DNA of 64,000 nt from NCBI RefSeq assembly GCF_013705725.1, contig NZ_CP055481.1:248001-312000 (forward strand), in the 5' to 3' direction. The notes beneath the pieces are model-generated. The model made no database searches and was not told where the DNA came from. It worked only from the letters and a program-made list of their open reading frames with translations. The DNA is from Klebsiella sp. RHBSTW-00484 (GTDB lineage: Bacteria; Pseudomonadota; Gammaproteobacteria; Enterobacterales; Enterobacteriaceae). Below, piece by piece: positions 17,816 to 26,656 of the stretch (positions are counted from its first letter, which is position 1; every line of letters begins with the position of its first letter). Position numbers and translations under genes: made by a program.

Positions 17816-18374
17816 CCTGACCTCCGGGGTGACAGAAGCAGCCGGTAACATGGTCGTTGACCAGGCCACAGGCCTGCATAAAGGAGTAGCAGATAGTTGA
17901 GCCGACGAACTTAAAGCCGCGCTTTTTCAGCGCTTTCGACAAAGCGTCAGAAGCTGGAGTGGTGGTCGGGATTTCTGCCAGCGTAGCCGCAGTGGTGACC
18001 TGAGGATGATTGTCGACGAACGACCAGACAAAATCTGCGAAAGGCTCGCCATTTTCTTCCATCGCCAGAAAAGCGCGGGCGTTGCCGATGATGGCCTGAA
18101 TTTTCCCGCGGTGGCGAATAATGCCGGCATCAAGAACCAAGCGTTCAACATCCGCCTCATCCATGGCCGCTACGAGAACCGGGTCGAACTGGTGAAAGGC
18201 ACGGCGATAGTTTTCACGCTTTTTCAGCACCGTTATCCACGACAGCCCTGCCTGCTGACCCTCAAGGCAAATCATTTCAAACAGCCGGGCAGGGTTCTTT
18301 TCGGCGACGCCCCACTCGCTATCGTGGTACTGAATGTATAAAGGATCTTGACTCACCCATCCACAACGTTCCAT
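17793..18374 (-). CDS. tag: 3-methyladenine DNA glycosylase I
   Basis: A 193-residue constitutive repair enzyme that cuts 3-methyladenine out of DNA. Zinc ligands typical of Tag are present: Cys4 and His17 near the start (MERCGWVSQDPLYIQYHDSEW) and histidine and cysteine near the end (HVTGCFCHPG). GQQAGLSWITVLKKRENYR and FVGSTICYSFMQACGLVNDH match E. coli Tag. It is transcribed with yiaC downstream, the order seen in E. coli. Confidence 0.95.
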   Translation of the reverse strand: MERCGWVSQDPLYIQYHDSEWGVAEKNPARLFEMICLEGQQAGLSWITVLKKRENYRRAFHQFDPVLVAAMDEADVERLVLDAGIIRHRGKIQAIIGNARAFLAMEENGEPFADFVWSFVDNHPQVTTAATLAEIPTTTPASDALSKALKKRGFKFVGSTICYSFMQACGLVNDHVTGCFCHPGGQDDPQLGR

Positions 18375-18471
18375 TTGCCTCTCCCTTTTGTCATAAAAGT
18401 TGTCTGTTCACCTTGACGGCTGAAAGATAAAGATAATAGTTAATACAGGGTTATTATTCCCAATACAGGGA

Positions 18472-18597
18472 TATACCCGTCATACTTCAAGTTGCTTATG
18501 TGTTGGCTACGCTCACTCACCCCAGTCACATAGTTATCTATGCTCCTGGGGTTCACTCCCTTGCCGCCTTTAAGCAACTCGAATTATTTAGGGTATA
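18472..18597 (+). repeat. ERIC element, copy 1
   Basis: A 126-base palindromic repeat running from TATACCCGTCATACTTCAAG to AATTATTTAGGGTATA, with the conserved centre CCCCAGTCACATAGTTATCT and CTCCTGGGG. Ends are inverted repeats of each other. It lies upstream of the yhjY-like gene and could fold in its transcript. Confidence 0.9.
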
Positions 18598-18657
18598 GGA
18601 CACCCCATAAAAAAACACAGCAACCTTGCCGTTTCGGCTCTTTTTGGAGTCGCATTA

Positions 18658-19302
18658 ATGATAATAAAGAAATGCAATGGCCTCCGGGGGGTTATCATCC
18701 CGGCGTGCGTATCCGTCTGGGCGTCGTGTGTTGCCGGAGCGAATGCCTGGCAACAGGAATATATCGCTATCGATACAAAAAGTAATACTCCGGAACGCTA
18801 TACATGGGATAGCGATCACCAACCGCGCTACGAAGATATCCTTGCGGAGCGGATCAATGCGTCCGACGATCCTGCCGGCCTGGCATTCAATCAGGCGGTA
18901 TCGCCACCAGATAACGTACATGGTATGAGCGTCGGCTGGAACTTCGCCGTGGCAAACGGTATCACCTCTGGCCCGGTGGCCAGTTTACGTAGCGATCTGA
19001 CGTCGCCTCCCGATTCCCGTAATGCTACCGGAACAGGCTACGTGAATACGCTTGGCTGGCGGGTCGATTATCAGGAACTGTGGGGGGTTCACCCGTGGGC
19101 GCAGGTGAGCTATAACCAGACGCTCTCAGCCGATCCTGTGGGCGCGAATCGCACGCAGGACGGAGCCTGGAGAGACGTGACCTTCGGTGCAGATATGTCG
19201 CTCAACTCCCACCTTGCCGCCTGGGCGGCGCTGTCGCAGGCGGATAATTTGCCCACCGGGGCGAATTATCTCTATCTGATGGGGGTGAGCGCCAATTTTT
19301 AA
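18658..19302 (+). CDS. yhjY: YhjY-like autotransporter-barrel-domain protein
   Basis: A 214-residue protein with a signal peptide (about residues 1-30) and a C-terminal half of amphipathic strands ending in YLYLMGVSANF, a terminal phenylalanine typical of outer-membrane barrels. RYEDILAERINASD and NVHGMSVGWNF resemble E. coli YhjY, which has the same place between tag and yhjX. It is too short for a 12-strand barrel with passenger, so any pore would be small. GGAG lies eight bases before the ATG. Function unknown; possibly a relict of an autotransporter. Confidence 0.7.
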   Translation: MIIKKCNGLRGVIIPACVSVWASCVAGANAWQQEYIAIDTKSNTPERYTWDSDHQPRYEDILAERINASDDPAGLAFNQAVSPPDNVHGMSVGWNFAVANGITSGPVASLRSDLTSPPDSRNATGTGYVNTLGWRVDYQELWGVHPWAQVSYNQTLSADPVGANRTQDGAWRDVTFGADMSLNSHLAAWAALSQADNLPTGANYLYLMGVSANF

Positions 19303-19420
19303 TTTATCCGCATCATGTATGATGCAATTATTTAACTTATCAATCACAGGAATGAAGCACCTTCCTGCGATAGCAGGTACTAACTTTTTGGAAGTTATTT
19401 AAGACGTGAATGTTTTTCAA

Positions 19421-19451
19421 TGTCATTCATTCCGTCTTTAATGCATTTCAT
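19421..19451 (+). promoter_or_regulatory. YpdB-like tandem binding site upstream of yhjX
   Basis: Two direct repeats, TGTCATTCAT (19421-19430) and TGCATTTCAT (19442-19451), are separated by exactly 11 bases. The E. coli YpdB site at yhjX is GGCATTTCAT-N11-GGCATTTCAT. It lies about 90 bases before the yhjX start. The second half fits 9 of 10 positions, the first is weaker. Confidence 0.6.
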
Positions 19452-19541
19452 TCCGTGGTGACGGCAGCTCATGCCTTTTTCCCCCAGGTTTACCGGGGAC
19501 TTCGTTATTGTGGCGGCAGTTAATTCTTCAGGACAACTGCT

Positions 19542-20744
19542 ATGAACGCTGCAAACCGTCAATACACCCGCTGGCTTACGCTGCTCGGCACCATCATTAC
19601 GCAATTCGCGCTGGGATCGGTTTATACATGGAGTTTGTTCAATAGTTCTCTTTCCGCCAAGCTGGATGAACCGGTGAGCCAGGTGGCGTTCTCATTTGGT
19701 CTGTTAAGCCTCGGCCTGGCGCTCTCCTCATCCGTTGCGGGTAAATTACAGGAACGTTTTGGCGTCAAACGCGTCACCATGGCTTCCGGCGTTCTGCTGG
19801 GCCTCGGTTTCTTCCTCACCGCTCATTCGAATAGCCTGATGATGCTGTGGCTGAGCGCGGGCCTGCTGGTGGGGCTGGCGGACGGCGCAGGTTATCTGCT
19901 GACGCTGTCGAACTGCGTCAAATGGTTTCCGGAACGTAAGGGACTGATTTCGGCCTTCTCTATCGGTTCTTATGGCCTCGGCAGCCTCGGTTTTAAATTT
20001 ATTGATACCCATCTGCTGGCGACAGTCGGTCTTGAGAAAACCTTTATCATCTGGGGCGCTATTGTGCTGGTGATGATTGTCTTTGGCGCGACGCTGATGA
20101 CTGACGCACCGAACCATACCGCCACTGCAAGCAATGGCGTTGTTGAAAATGACTTCACTCTTGCCGAATCGATGCGTAAACCGCAGTACTGGATGTTGGC
20201 GGTGATGTTCCTGACTGCCTGTATGAGCGGCCTGTACGTGATTGGCGTGGCGAAAGATATTGCTCAGGGGATGGTGCATCTTGATATCACGACGGCAGCA
20301 AATGCGGTCACCGTGATTTCCATTGCCAACCTTAGCGGTCGTCTGGTACTGGGTATTCTGTCAGATAAAATCTCGCGTATCCGGGTGATTACCATCGGCC
20401 AGGTTGTATCGCTCATCGGTATGGCCGCGCTGCTGTTCGCACCGCTCAACGCTACCACTTTCTTCGCCGCCATTGCCTGCGTCGCTTTCAATTTCGGCGG
20501 GACGATTACCGTGTTCCCATCACTGATTAGCGAGTTCTTTGGCCTGAATAACCTGGCGAAAAACTACGGTGTGATTTATCTGGGCTTTGGTATTGGTAGT
20601 ATCTGTGGTTCGCTGATTGCTTCCCTGTTCGGCGGTTTCTATGTGACCTTCTGCGTTATCTTCGCGCTGCTGATTCTTTCACTGGCGCTTTCTACCACCA
20701 TTCGCCAGCCGAAAAGCGAGGTTTACCGCGAGGCCCATGCCTGA
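19542..20744 (+). CDS. yhjX: Pyruvate-responsive MFS transporter YhjX
   Basis: A 400-residue, 12-span permease of the oxalate/formate antiporter-like MFS group. Typical parts are GSVYTWSLFNSSL in span 1, GKLQERFGVKRVTMASG in loop 2-3 and CVKWFPERKGLISAFSIGSY. In E. coli, yhjX is the target of the YpdA/YpdB two-component system, which responds to extracellular pyruvate, and it appears to carry pyruvate. Position between yhjY and eptB is as in E. coli, and a YpdB-like site precedes it. Confidence 0.92.
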   Translation: MNAANRQYTRWLTLLGTIITQFALGSVYTWSLFNSSLSAKLDEPVSQVAFSFGLLSLGLALSSSVAGKLQERFGVKRVTMASGVLLGLGFFLTAHSNSLMMLWLSAGLLVGLADGAGYLLTLSNCVKWFPERKGLISAFSIGSYGLGSLGFKFIDTHLLATVGLEKTFIIWGAIVLVMIVFGATLMTDAPNHTATASNGVVENDFTLAESMRKPQYWMLAVMFLTACMSGLYVIGVAKDIAQGMVHLDITTAANAVTVISIANLSGRLVLGILSDKISRIRVITIGQVVSLIGMAALLFAPLNATTFFAAIACVAFNFGGTITVFPSLISEFFGLNNLAKNYGVIYLGFGIGSICGSLIASLFGGFYVTFCVIFALLILSLALSTTIRQPKSEVYREAHA

Positions 20745-20793
20745 GGCGGGACGTCGTAGTATTAATAATTAATCACCTAAGCAAATAGTGCCT

Positions 20794-20828
20794 ATCCAAC
20801 CAAATGTTTTGTAAATGTTTGGTTGGAT
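20794..20828. repeat. Inverted repeat between yhjX and eptB
   Basis: ATCCAACCAAA and TTTGGTTGGAT form an 11-base perfect inverted repeat around a 13-base loop. No T-run follows, so it may be a weak terminator of yhjX or a protein site. Confidence 0.5.
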
Positions 20829-20983
20829 CACATTCCCTCCTGATACTTTTTCCTTCTGCTGTGGTCTACTTAGCGCGCTTTGTAGAGGTTTCTTATAACC
20901 AAGCTAAACGCACTTTATTAACCTGCTTACTTATATCGCTTAAGTCGGGCGGTTTTATCTCTTCGTTTTCCAGGTTTTTTTGC

Positions 20984-22654
20984 ATGAAATACATTAAAAC
21001 GATGACGCAGCTGAAGCTCAGTATCTGGCTGGCGCTGTACATCGGCTGGTTTATGAACGCTGCCGTATTCTTTCGTCGCTTCGAAGGTTACGCTCAGGAA
21101 TTTACCATCTGGAAAGGACTCTCAGGTGCAGTAGAATTGGTAGGGACCGCGCTGGTCACCTTCTTTCTGCTGCGTATTTTGTCGCTATTCGGACGCCGCG
21201 TCTGGCGCATCCTTGCAACCTTAGTCGTTATATTCTCTGCCGCCGCCAGTTATTACATGACCTTCCTGAACGTGGTGATTGGCTACGGGATTATTGCGTC
21301 GGTGATGACCACGGACATCGACTTGTCCAGAGAGGTCATCGGCTGGCATCTGATTCTCTGGCTGGTACTGATGAGCGCGCTGCCGCTGCTGCTTATCTGG
21401 AGTAACCGCTGCCGCTTCACGCTGTTACGGCAAATTCGTACGCCTGGTCAGCGGATGAAGAATATTACCATCGTGGTGCTGGCCGGTCTGATGGTCTGGG
21501 GGCCAATTCGCCTGCTGGAAGTCCGTCAGAAGAACTTTGAACGTAGCTCAGAGGTTGATCTGCCAAGCTACGGCGGGGTGGTGGCCAACTCCTATCTGCC
21601 GTCTAACTGGCTTTCGGCGCTGGGGTTGTATGCCTGGGCGCAGGTCGATGAGTCTTCAGATAATAAATCCCTGATTAACCCGGCAAAGAAATTCACCTAC
21701 GTCGCGCCTGAAGGGCTGGATGACACCTATGTGGTGTTTATCATCGGCGAAACCACCCGCTGGGATCATATGGGCATTCTGGGTTATAACCGGAACACCA
21801 CGCCGAAGCTGGCGCAGGAGAAAAACCTGGTCGCCTTCCGCGGCTACTCCTGCGATACCGCCACGAAGCTGTCGCTGCGCTGCATGTTTGTGCGTCAGGG
21901 CGGGGCGGATGATAATCCACAGCGGACGCTGAAAGAACAAAACGTGTTCGCGGTTCTGCATCAGCTCGGTTTTACCGGCGATCTGTATGCCATGCAGAGC
22001 GAGATGTGGTTCTACAGCAACACGATGGTTAACAACATTGCCTATCGCGAGCAGATTGGCGCCGAACCGCGTAACCGCGGCAAGAGTGTTGACGACATGC
22101 TGCTGGTGGATGAAATGAAGCGCGGGTTGCTGAAAAACCCCAACGGTAAACACCTGATTATTCTGCATACCAAAGGCTCGCACTTTAACTACACCCAGCG
22201 ATATCCGCGCAGTTTTGCCCAATGGCAGCCGGAATGCGTGGGCGTTGATAACAAGTGCTCGAAGGCTGAGCTGATTAATTCGTACGATAACAGCGTGACC
22301 TATGTCGATCACTTTATCGTCAGCGTGCTGGACCAACTGCGGGATAAGAAAGCGATTGTTTTCTACGCGGCTGACCACGGTGAGTCCATCAACGAGCGTG
22401 AGCACCTGCACGGTACGCCGCGCATGATGGCGCCGCCGGAGCAGTTCCGTGTGCCGATGCTGGTGTGGATGTCGGATAAGTATCTGGAATCGCCTGACCA
22501 TGCGGCTTCTTTTGCGCACCTGAAACAGCAGGCGGCGATGAAGGTACCGCGTCGTCACGTTGAGCTGTATGACACCATCATGGGTTGTCTTGGTTACACC
22601 TCACCGGATGGCGGGATAAACCAGTACAACAACTGGTGTCACCGCAAGGAGTGA
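20984..22654 (+). CDS. eptB: Kdo2-lipid A phosphoethanolamine 7''-transferase EptB
   Basis: Inner-membrane enzyme of 556 residues that adds phosphoethanolamine to the outer Kdo residue of LPS, lowering its negative charge. Five N-terminal spans (about residues 10-200) precede a periplasmic sulfatase-like domain with VVFIIGETTRWDHM (metal-binding Glu), the nucleophilic Thr in SCDTATKLSLRC and the metal site AADHGES. The start at 20984 matches E. coli EptB (MRYIKSIT) and removes 60 residues of spurious extension. In E. coli the gene is controlled by sigma E and the sRNAs MgrR and ArcZ; a matching site was not searched. Confidence 0.95.
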   Translation: MKYIKTMTQLKLSIWLALYIGWFMNAAVFFRRFEGYAQEFTIWKGLSGAVELVGTALVTFFLLRILSLFGRRVWRILATLVVIFSAAASYYMTFLNVVIGYGIIASVMTTDIDLSREVIGWHLILWLVLMSALPLLLIWSNRCRFTLLRQIRTPGQRMKNITIVVLAGLMVWGPIRLLEVRQKNFERSSEVDLPSYGGVVANSYLPSNWLSALGLYAWAQVDESSDNKSLINPAKKFTYVAPEGLDDTYVVFIIGETTRWDHMGILGYNRNTTPKLAQEKNLVAFRGYSCDTATKLSLRCMFVRQGGADDNPQRTLKEQNVFAVLHQLGFTGDLYAMQSEMWFYSNTMVNNIAYREQIGAEPRNRGKSVDDMLLVDEMKRGLLKNPNGKHLIILHTKGSHFNYTQRYPRSFAQWQPECVGVDNKCSKAELINSYDNSVTYVDHFIVSVLDQLRDKKAIVFYAADHGESINEREHLHGTPRMMAPPEQFRVPMLVWMSDKYLESPDHAASFAHLKQQAAMKVPRRHVELYDTIMGCLGYTSPDGGINQYNNWCHRKE

Positions 22655-22706
22655 CGGCCGTTTTATAAGGCTGTCTTTCTGCTCTGCAATCGGGATAAAC
22701 TGATAT

Positions 22707-22744
22707 CCCATGCGACGGTTCGTCGTGTGGGAACTATCATTTTT
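22707..22744 (+). terminator. Terminator downstream of eptB
   Basis: CCCATGCGACG and CGTCGTGTGGG pair over 11 positions (two G-T) with a three-base loop, followed by AACTATCATTTTT. Confidence 0.6.
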
Positions 22745-22868
22745 CAAGCACACTGGACGTGTTTATACAGGTAAAAGGAATAGCCTGTTTTTTCTTTTCC
22801 TCCCCCTATTCCCGCCATTTTCCCTGCTTTTTCCTTCCAGTCCGTGCCCATACTTTGTGGAGATAAGG

Positions 22869-24263
22869 ATGAATTTCATTAAGTGCCTGGGAATTGGCGC
22901 GCTTTTTTTACTTGCTGGTTGTCAGTCAGAAGAAGATACCCAAAAGTTTTTATTAGCCTGTAAATACGACAGCGTTGCCAATATTGAAACCATGCTGAAC
23001 AACGGAATTGATGTTGATGGCGAAAGCAAAGCTGGAATTACCGGGTTAATGGTGGCGGCGGCGGAAAATCGTCGCGAGGTGGTGGAACTGTTGTTGAAGC
23101 ATCAGGCTAAGCCAAATATTCAGACTCGATCCGGTACCTCGGCGCTTATGCTGGCCTCCGCCAGGGGAAGCGATGTTACCATTATCTCGGATTTGATTAA
23201 TGCCAAAGCGGATGTGAATCTGGCCGCGCGCGACAAGAGTACGGCGTTGATGTCCGCGATTTCGGACGGCGAGGAGATCAAGGATGATTATCTGCATATC
23301 ATCGAGTTGAAAAAGCCGGACGAACCGCAGAAGGAAGAGAGCGCGCTCGAGAAAGTCCTCGCGGCGTCAGCGGAAAAATCACTGGCCAAAAACGGCCGCG
23401 CGCTAATGACTGAAGATATGGCATTAAAAGTCGCTCCCGGTGTTTTGAAGAAAAATGGCGAAGAGATTGTGGCGCTGCTTTTGAAGTCCGGAGCGGATGT
23501 GAACGCGGTCAACAACGATGGCGAGACGGTGTTTTACCAGGCGGTGAATCACAGTCGTTCCGCTGCGATGATTAAAGCGCTGACAGATGCTGGTGCGGAT
23601 GTGAACAAGGCGGACAAGGAAGGAACCACGCCTCTGATGCTGGCTGCGGCAAACACTGACCCTGAATTGATAAAGTCGCTGGCAGTACCGGGGCTGGATA
23701 TCGATAAAACCAATCGCGATGGACTGACACCCTTGCAGGTCGCAGCCGCCTATGGCGCGCCAGCCGTAATCACCGCGCTGGTGGAGCGTGGGGCAAAGGT
23801 CGATTTTCTCTCGCCGAAAGATTTCACCGCGCTGATGTTAGCCGTGAAAATGGAGAAAAAATCGAGCGTGGCTGCGCTGCTTGCTGCTGGCGCTAACGTT
23901 AATCTTAAAAACAAAGCGGGTTATGCGGCGGTAGGGTATAGCCGTAGCGGAGAGATTCGCCAGTTGTTGATAGAGAATCAGGCTGATTTAACGGGGCAGG
24001 CAGCGCTGATGGCGCAAAGCGAGCTGCAGTTCTGCGCAGAGAAGTTAGCTGACTCACTGGCCTATTCGGATATTGCCCGCTCGATTAGCGGCGACACTCG
24101 TCCTGATATGATGATGCATCGGCAAGAGTGTCCGGGGCTGGGGCTATTGACCATGCTGCTGGGCCGCTTACAATTTAAGCCTGATGGAACGCAATATATG
24201 GGGCAGACGGTAACCTGCACGGTATCGGAGCACCGGCAAGAATTTGACGTTGCGTGCCATTGA
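22869..24263 (+). CDS. Ankyrin-repeat lipoprotein
   Basis: A 464-residue lipoprotein with lipobox LLAGC (cysteine at about residue 18, then QSEEDTQ) and a run of ankyrin repeats. Recurrent units are GITGLMVAAAENRREVVELL, GTSALMLASARG, GTTPLMLAAANT, GLTPLQVAAAYG and FTALMLAVKMEKKSSVAALL. A roughly 50-residue charged insert (EEIKDDYLHIIELKKPDEPQ) breaks the repeat array. The start at 22869 follows GGAG; an upstream frame to 22710 is not supported. Such proteins usually bind partners in the envelope; none is encoded beside it. E. coli K-12 has no such gene between eptB and proK. Confidence 0.8.
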   Translation: MNFIKCLGIGALFLLAGCQSEEDTQKFLLACKYDSVANIETMLNNGIDVDGESKAGITGLMVAAAENRREVVELLLKHQAKPNIQTRSGTSALMLASARGSDVTIISDLINAKADVNLAARDKSTALMSAISDGEEIKDDYLHIIELKKPDEPQKEESALEKVLAASAEKSLAKNGRALMTEDMALKVAPGVLKKNGEEIVALLLKSGADVNAVNNDGETVFYQAVNHSRSAAMIKALTDAGADVNKADKEGTTPLMLAAANTDPELIKSLAVPGLDIDKTNRDGLTPLQVAAAYGAPAVITALVERGAKVDFLSPKDFTALMLAVKMEKKSSVAALLAAGANVNLKNKAGYAAVGYSRSGEIRQLLIENQADLTGQAALMAQSELQFCAEKLADSLAYSDIARSISGDTRPDMMMHRQECPGLGLLTMLLGRLQFKPDGTQYMGQTVTCTVSEHRQEFDVACH

Positions 24264-24379
24264 AAAACTGAAAAAAGCGTAGCGTGCGACATGTTGCTGA
24301 GTTTCTCGCCGCTTGAATGACTTTTTCATAATAAGGCATTGACGGGTTTGCATCTCAGCAGTAAGATGCGCCCCGCATT

Positions 24380-24497
<118 letters not shown>

Positions 24498-24552
24498 GTT
24501 GACCCGTCCTGAATAGCGTTGACACGTTCCTGACTTAAATCCGGAGAACGTG

Positions 24553-24954
24553 ATGATGACTGAGTTCAAACGCACCCAACGTGATTATCCTCTATCCTTT
24601 AAAATAGCCGTTGTTGAACAGGTTGAAAAAGGCGAGATGACCTATAAACAGGCTCAGCAGCGGTATGGCATTCAGGGGCGCTCCACCGTTCTTGTCTGGC
24701 TGCGTAAATATGGCCGGCTTGACTGGAGCCCCGGACTTCCTGACCTGGTGAAGAGGAAACTGCCTGTGGCTCAGACGACTGTCCCGCTTACACCCGAGCA
24801 AAGAATCAGGGAACTTGAAGAACAGCTTGAGCTGGCAAACCAGAAAGCTGAGTTTTTTGAGTCGGTTATCAATGTTCTGAAAAATGATTATGGGGTGAGC
24901 ATCGTAAAAAAGCGGCCCGGCAAGTCCTCGCGCAAAGTCCGATCCCGAAAATAA
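24553..24954 (+). CDS. IS3-family OrfA (DNA-binding helix-turn-helix protein)
   Basis: A 133-residue protein with an N-terminal helix-turn-helix (YPLSFKIAVVEQVEKGEMTY, then QQRYGIQGRSTVLVWLRKYG) and a leucine-zipper-like coiled coil (EQRIRELEEQLELANQKAEF) for dimerisation. It binds the terminal repeats. GGAG lies six bases before ATG 24553; an in-frame GTG sits at 24550. Near its end the heptamer A-AAA-AAG (24906-24912), in phase, allows a -1 shift into orfB. Confidence 0.88.
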   Translation: MMTEFKRTQRDYPLSFKIAVVEQVEKGEMTYKQAQQRYGIQGRSTVLVWLRKYGRLDWSPGLPDLVKRKLPVAQTTVPLTPEQRIRELEEQLELANQKAEFFESVINVLKNDYGVSIVKKRPGKSSRKVRSRK

Positions 24955-25808
24955 CCGTTACGCGTGCATGCCAGTTCCTGGGGCACAGCAGACAGGCATG
25001 GTACCAGGACAACACAAGGCGCAGAAAACGGCAGGAACATCATGCTCAGGTTCTGGAATTTGTTGCCCGCATCCGGTGTCGTCAGCCGAGAATCGGTACG
25101 CGTAAACTGCACTATCTGCTGAATACTCAGGCCGATAAAACGCTGAATATCGGGCGGGACCAGCTGTTTAACTTGCTGGATGAATACCGGCTCCTGGTGC
25201 CGGTGAAACGGGCATATCACAAAACCACCAACAGCCATCATCGCTTTCACTGGCATCCTAACCTGCTGAAACCCGGCCCTGAACAGGTTATCGCCCTTGA
25301 GCCGGAGCAGGTCTGGGTTGCCGATATTACTTACCTTCCGCTACGTAGCGGCACGGCCTATCTGAGTCTGGTCACCGATGCCTGCTCCAGAAAAATCGTG
25401 GGTTACCATGTCGGGGAAAACCTGCAGACAGAAAACGTGGTAAAAGCGTTCAGACAGGCGCTGAGGCGGAGAAAAACGACAGGTCCGCTGGTACATCATT
25501 CTGACAGAGGGCTGCAATACTGTTCAGCGCTCTATCAGTCAGTCCATGAAAGAAACGGGATAACCTGTTCAATGACCGATGGTTACGACTGCTACCAGAA
25601 TGCACTGGCAGAGCGAATAAACGGTATCCTGAAAAATGAGTTTTTACTCTCGCGTCCAGCCGATCTGGCACAAGCCAGAATGATGGTAAAAGAGTCGGTG
25701 GGAATTTATAACCATGAGCGGCCACATCTGGCCCTGAAGTACAAAACGCCCGATGATGTTCATCAGGCGTTTTATCGACAGAAAACTGTCAACCTATATC
25801 AGGACTAG
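24553..25808 (+). CDS. IS3-family OrfAB transposase by -1 frameshift
   Basis: The orfB frame is open from before 24906 to 25808, one base back from orfA. Ribosome slippage at A-AAA-AAG (24906-24912) gives a fused transposase of about 418 residues. The rve integrase core has the catalytic DDE set: Asp in VWVADITYLP (about residue 258), Asp in HHSDRGLQYCS and Glu in NALAERINGILKNE. No stop or deletion interrupts either frame, so the element looks able to move. A separate OrfB of 211 residues from ATG 25173 would lack the N-terminal part of the HTH_21 region. Confidence 0.85.
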
Positions 25809-25811
25809 TCA

Positions 25812-25919
25812 TGTAGTTCATGAGGATGAGAACCTCCGGGGGAAGAGGTTCGACTCGAGCGGAGCGAGAGAACGTTGCGTCAGCAACGGCCCGCAGGGCG
25901 AGCCACGTAGTGGCGAGTC
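25812..25919. other. Spacer between the IS and the second 59-bp repeat
   Basis: These 108 bases join the right end of the IS to the second copy of the proK 3' end. They contain GAGGTTCGACTCGAGCGGAG and GGCGAGTCATCCTC and no gene. Without the IS, the two 59-bp copies would be only about 110 bases apart, so this is what remains between them. Origin unknown. Confidence 0.5.
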
Positions 25920-25978
25920 ATCCTCTATCACCGACCAAATTCGAAAAGCCTGCTCTTTGAGCGGGCTTTTTTGCATCT
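25920..25978 (+). repeat. 59-bp direct repeat, copy 2
   Basis: Exact copy of 24439-24497, including 18 bases of tRNA-Pro 3' end and the full terminator. The upstream part of the tRNA is absent, so it is not a second tRNA gene. Confidence 0.85.
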
Positions 25979-25993
25979 ATAGCCCCGCTAAAT

Positions 25994-26083
25994 TCCCGGC
26001 TCGCGCTGCGCTTAGCCGGGCTACAGGTTCACAGTCGTCTACAGGCCGGTAGCCCGGACAGGCGCGCAGCACCGCCTCCGGGA
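25994..26083. repeat. REP-type palindromes downstream of proK
   Basis: Two GC-rich palindromic units in opposite orientation (CCCGGCTCGCGCTGCGCTTA-GCCGGG and GCCGGTAGCCCGGACAGGCG with its partner) form a BIME-like pair. The remaining 570 bases to dppA hold no gene; they are A+T-rich and contain the dppA promoter and leader, whose start I could not fix. Confidence 0.6.
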
Positions 26084-26628
26084 AGATACTGAGCGCCCCA
26101 GACTGCTAAAAAACTCGCCCATCCCCATTTCCTGCCGCTTATTCGCTATTTTGTGACATCTTCCATTGTATTTTTTTATATATACATCAATCTTTTTTCG
26201 CGAAGCTTATGGATAACTTCAGCATTTTCCGCTGTGCGTTTTAACGTTCACGCTATTTATCGCTCACATATTGGTCACATCGCAAGAAATTTTTACCATT
26301 TCCCATAATTGCTTATCACTACATCTCGAAAAATATTAAGGGATTTATTCTGTCTATTGGCCGCTAGCATAAATTTCTCTGCTGGAAATAGGGCTGTGCA
26401 CTTTTTTTAATCTTTGCCCGTCGATTCTCACCCCGGATGTAAAACCTGGTTGGCTGTATTGACGTTTCCCCATTCTGTTGACAGATTGTAGGGCATGAGG
26501 GGCATTTCATGGAGAATCCGTACTGCAACTCAGTCGTTTTTGCGAAAGGAATCCCCATCTCTCTCAATGCCTTCGGGCACCACCGACCGGACCGGGTATA
26601 ACATAAATAAAGGTCTGGCGGATATATG

Positions 26629-26642
26629 CAAACAACATCACA
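26629..26642 (+). promoter_or_regulatory. CA-rich site before dppA, candidate GcvB sRNA target
   Basis: CAAACAACATCACA lies directly upstream of the dppA ribosome-binding site GGAG. GcvB represses dppA in E. coli and Salmonella by pairing its GU-rich loop with such a CA-rich segment. The gcvB gene itself is not in the window. Confidence 0.55.
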
Positions 26643-26656
26643 TTTGGAGCAGAATA

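Larger units (their letters stand above)
24500..25811 (+). mobile_element. IS3-family insertion sequence
   Basis: About 1,312 bases. The left end TGACCCGTCCTGAATAGCG and the complement of the right end TGACTAGTCCTGATATAGG form imperfect inverted repeats, both extending to GTTGACA. A TGT triplet directly flanks both ends and looks like a 3-base target duplication. It encodes orfA and orfB joined by a frameshift signal. It is inserted at the last base of the first 59-bp repeat after proK. Confidence 0.85.

Noticed and set aside
21656..22558. 300-codon open frame antisense to eptB
   Set aside because: The eptB protein on the plus strand is conserved throughout; the antisense product is arginine/histidine-rich with no known family.
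22710..22868. N-terminal extension of the ankyrin protein
   Set aside because: It lacks a ribosome-binding site, overlaps the eptB terminator, and would bury the lipoprotein signal sequence.
25812..25978. A possible second tRNA-Pro gene
   Set aside because: Only the last 18 bases of the tRNA are repeated; the D and anticodon arms are missing.
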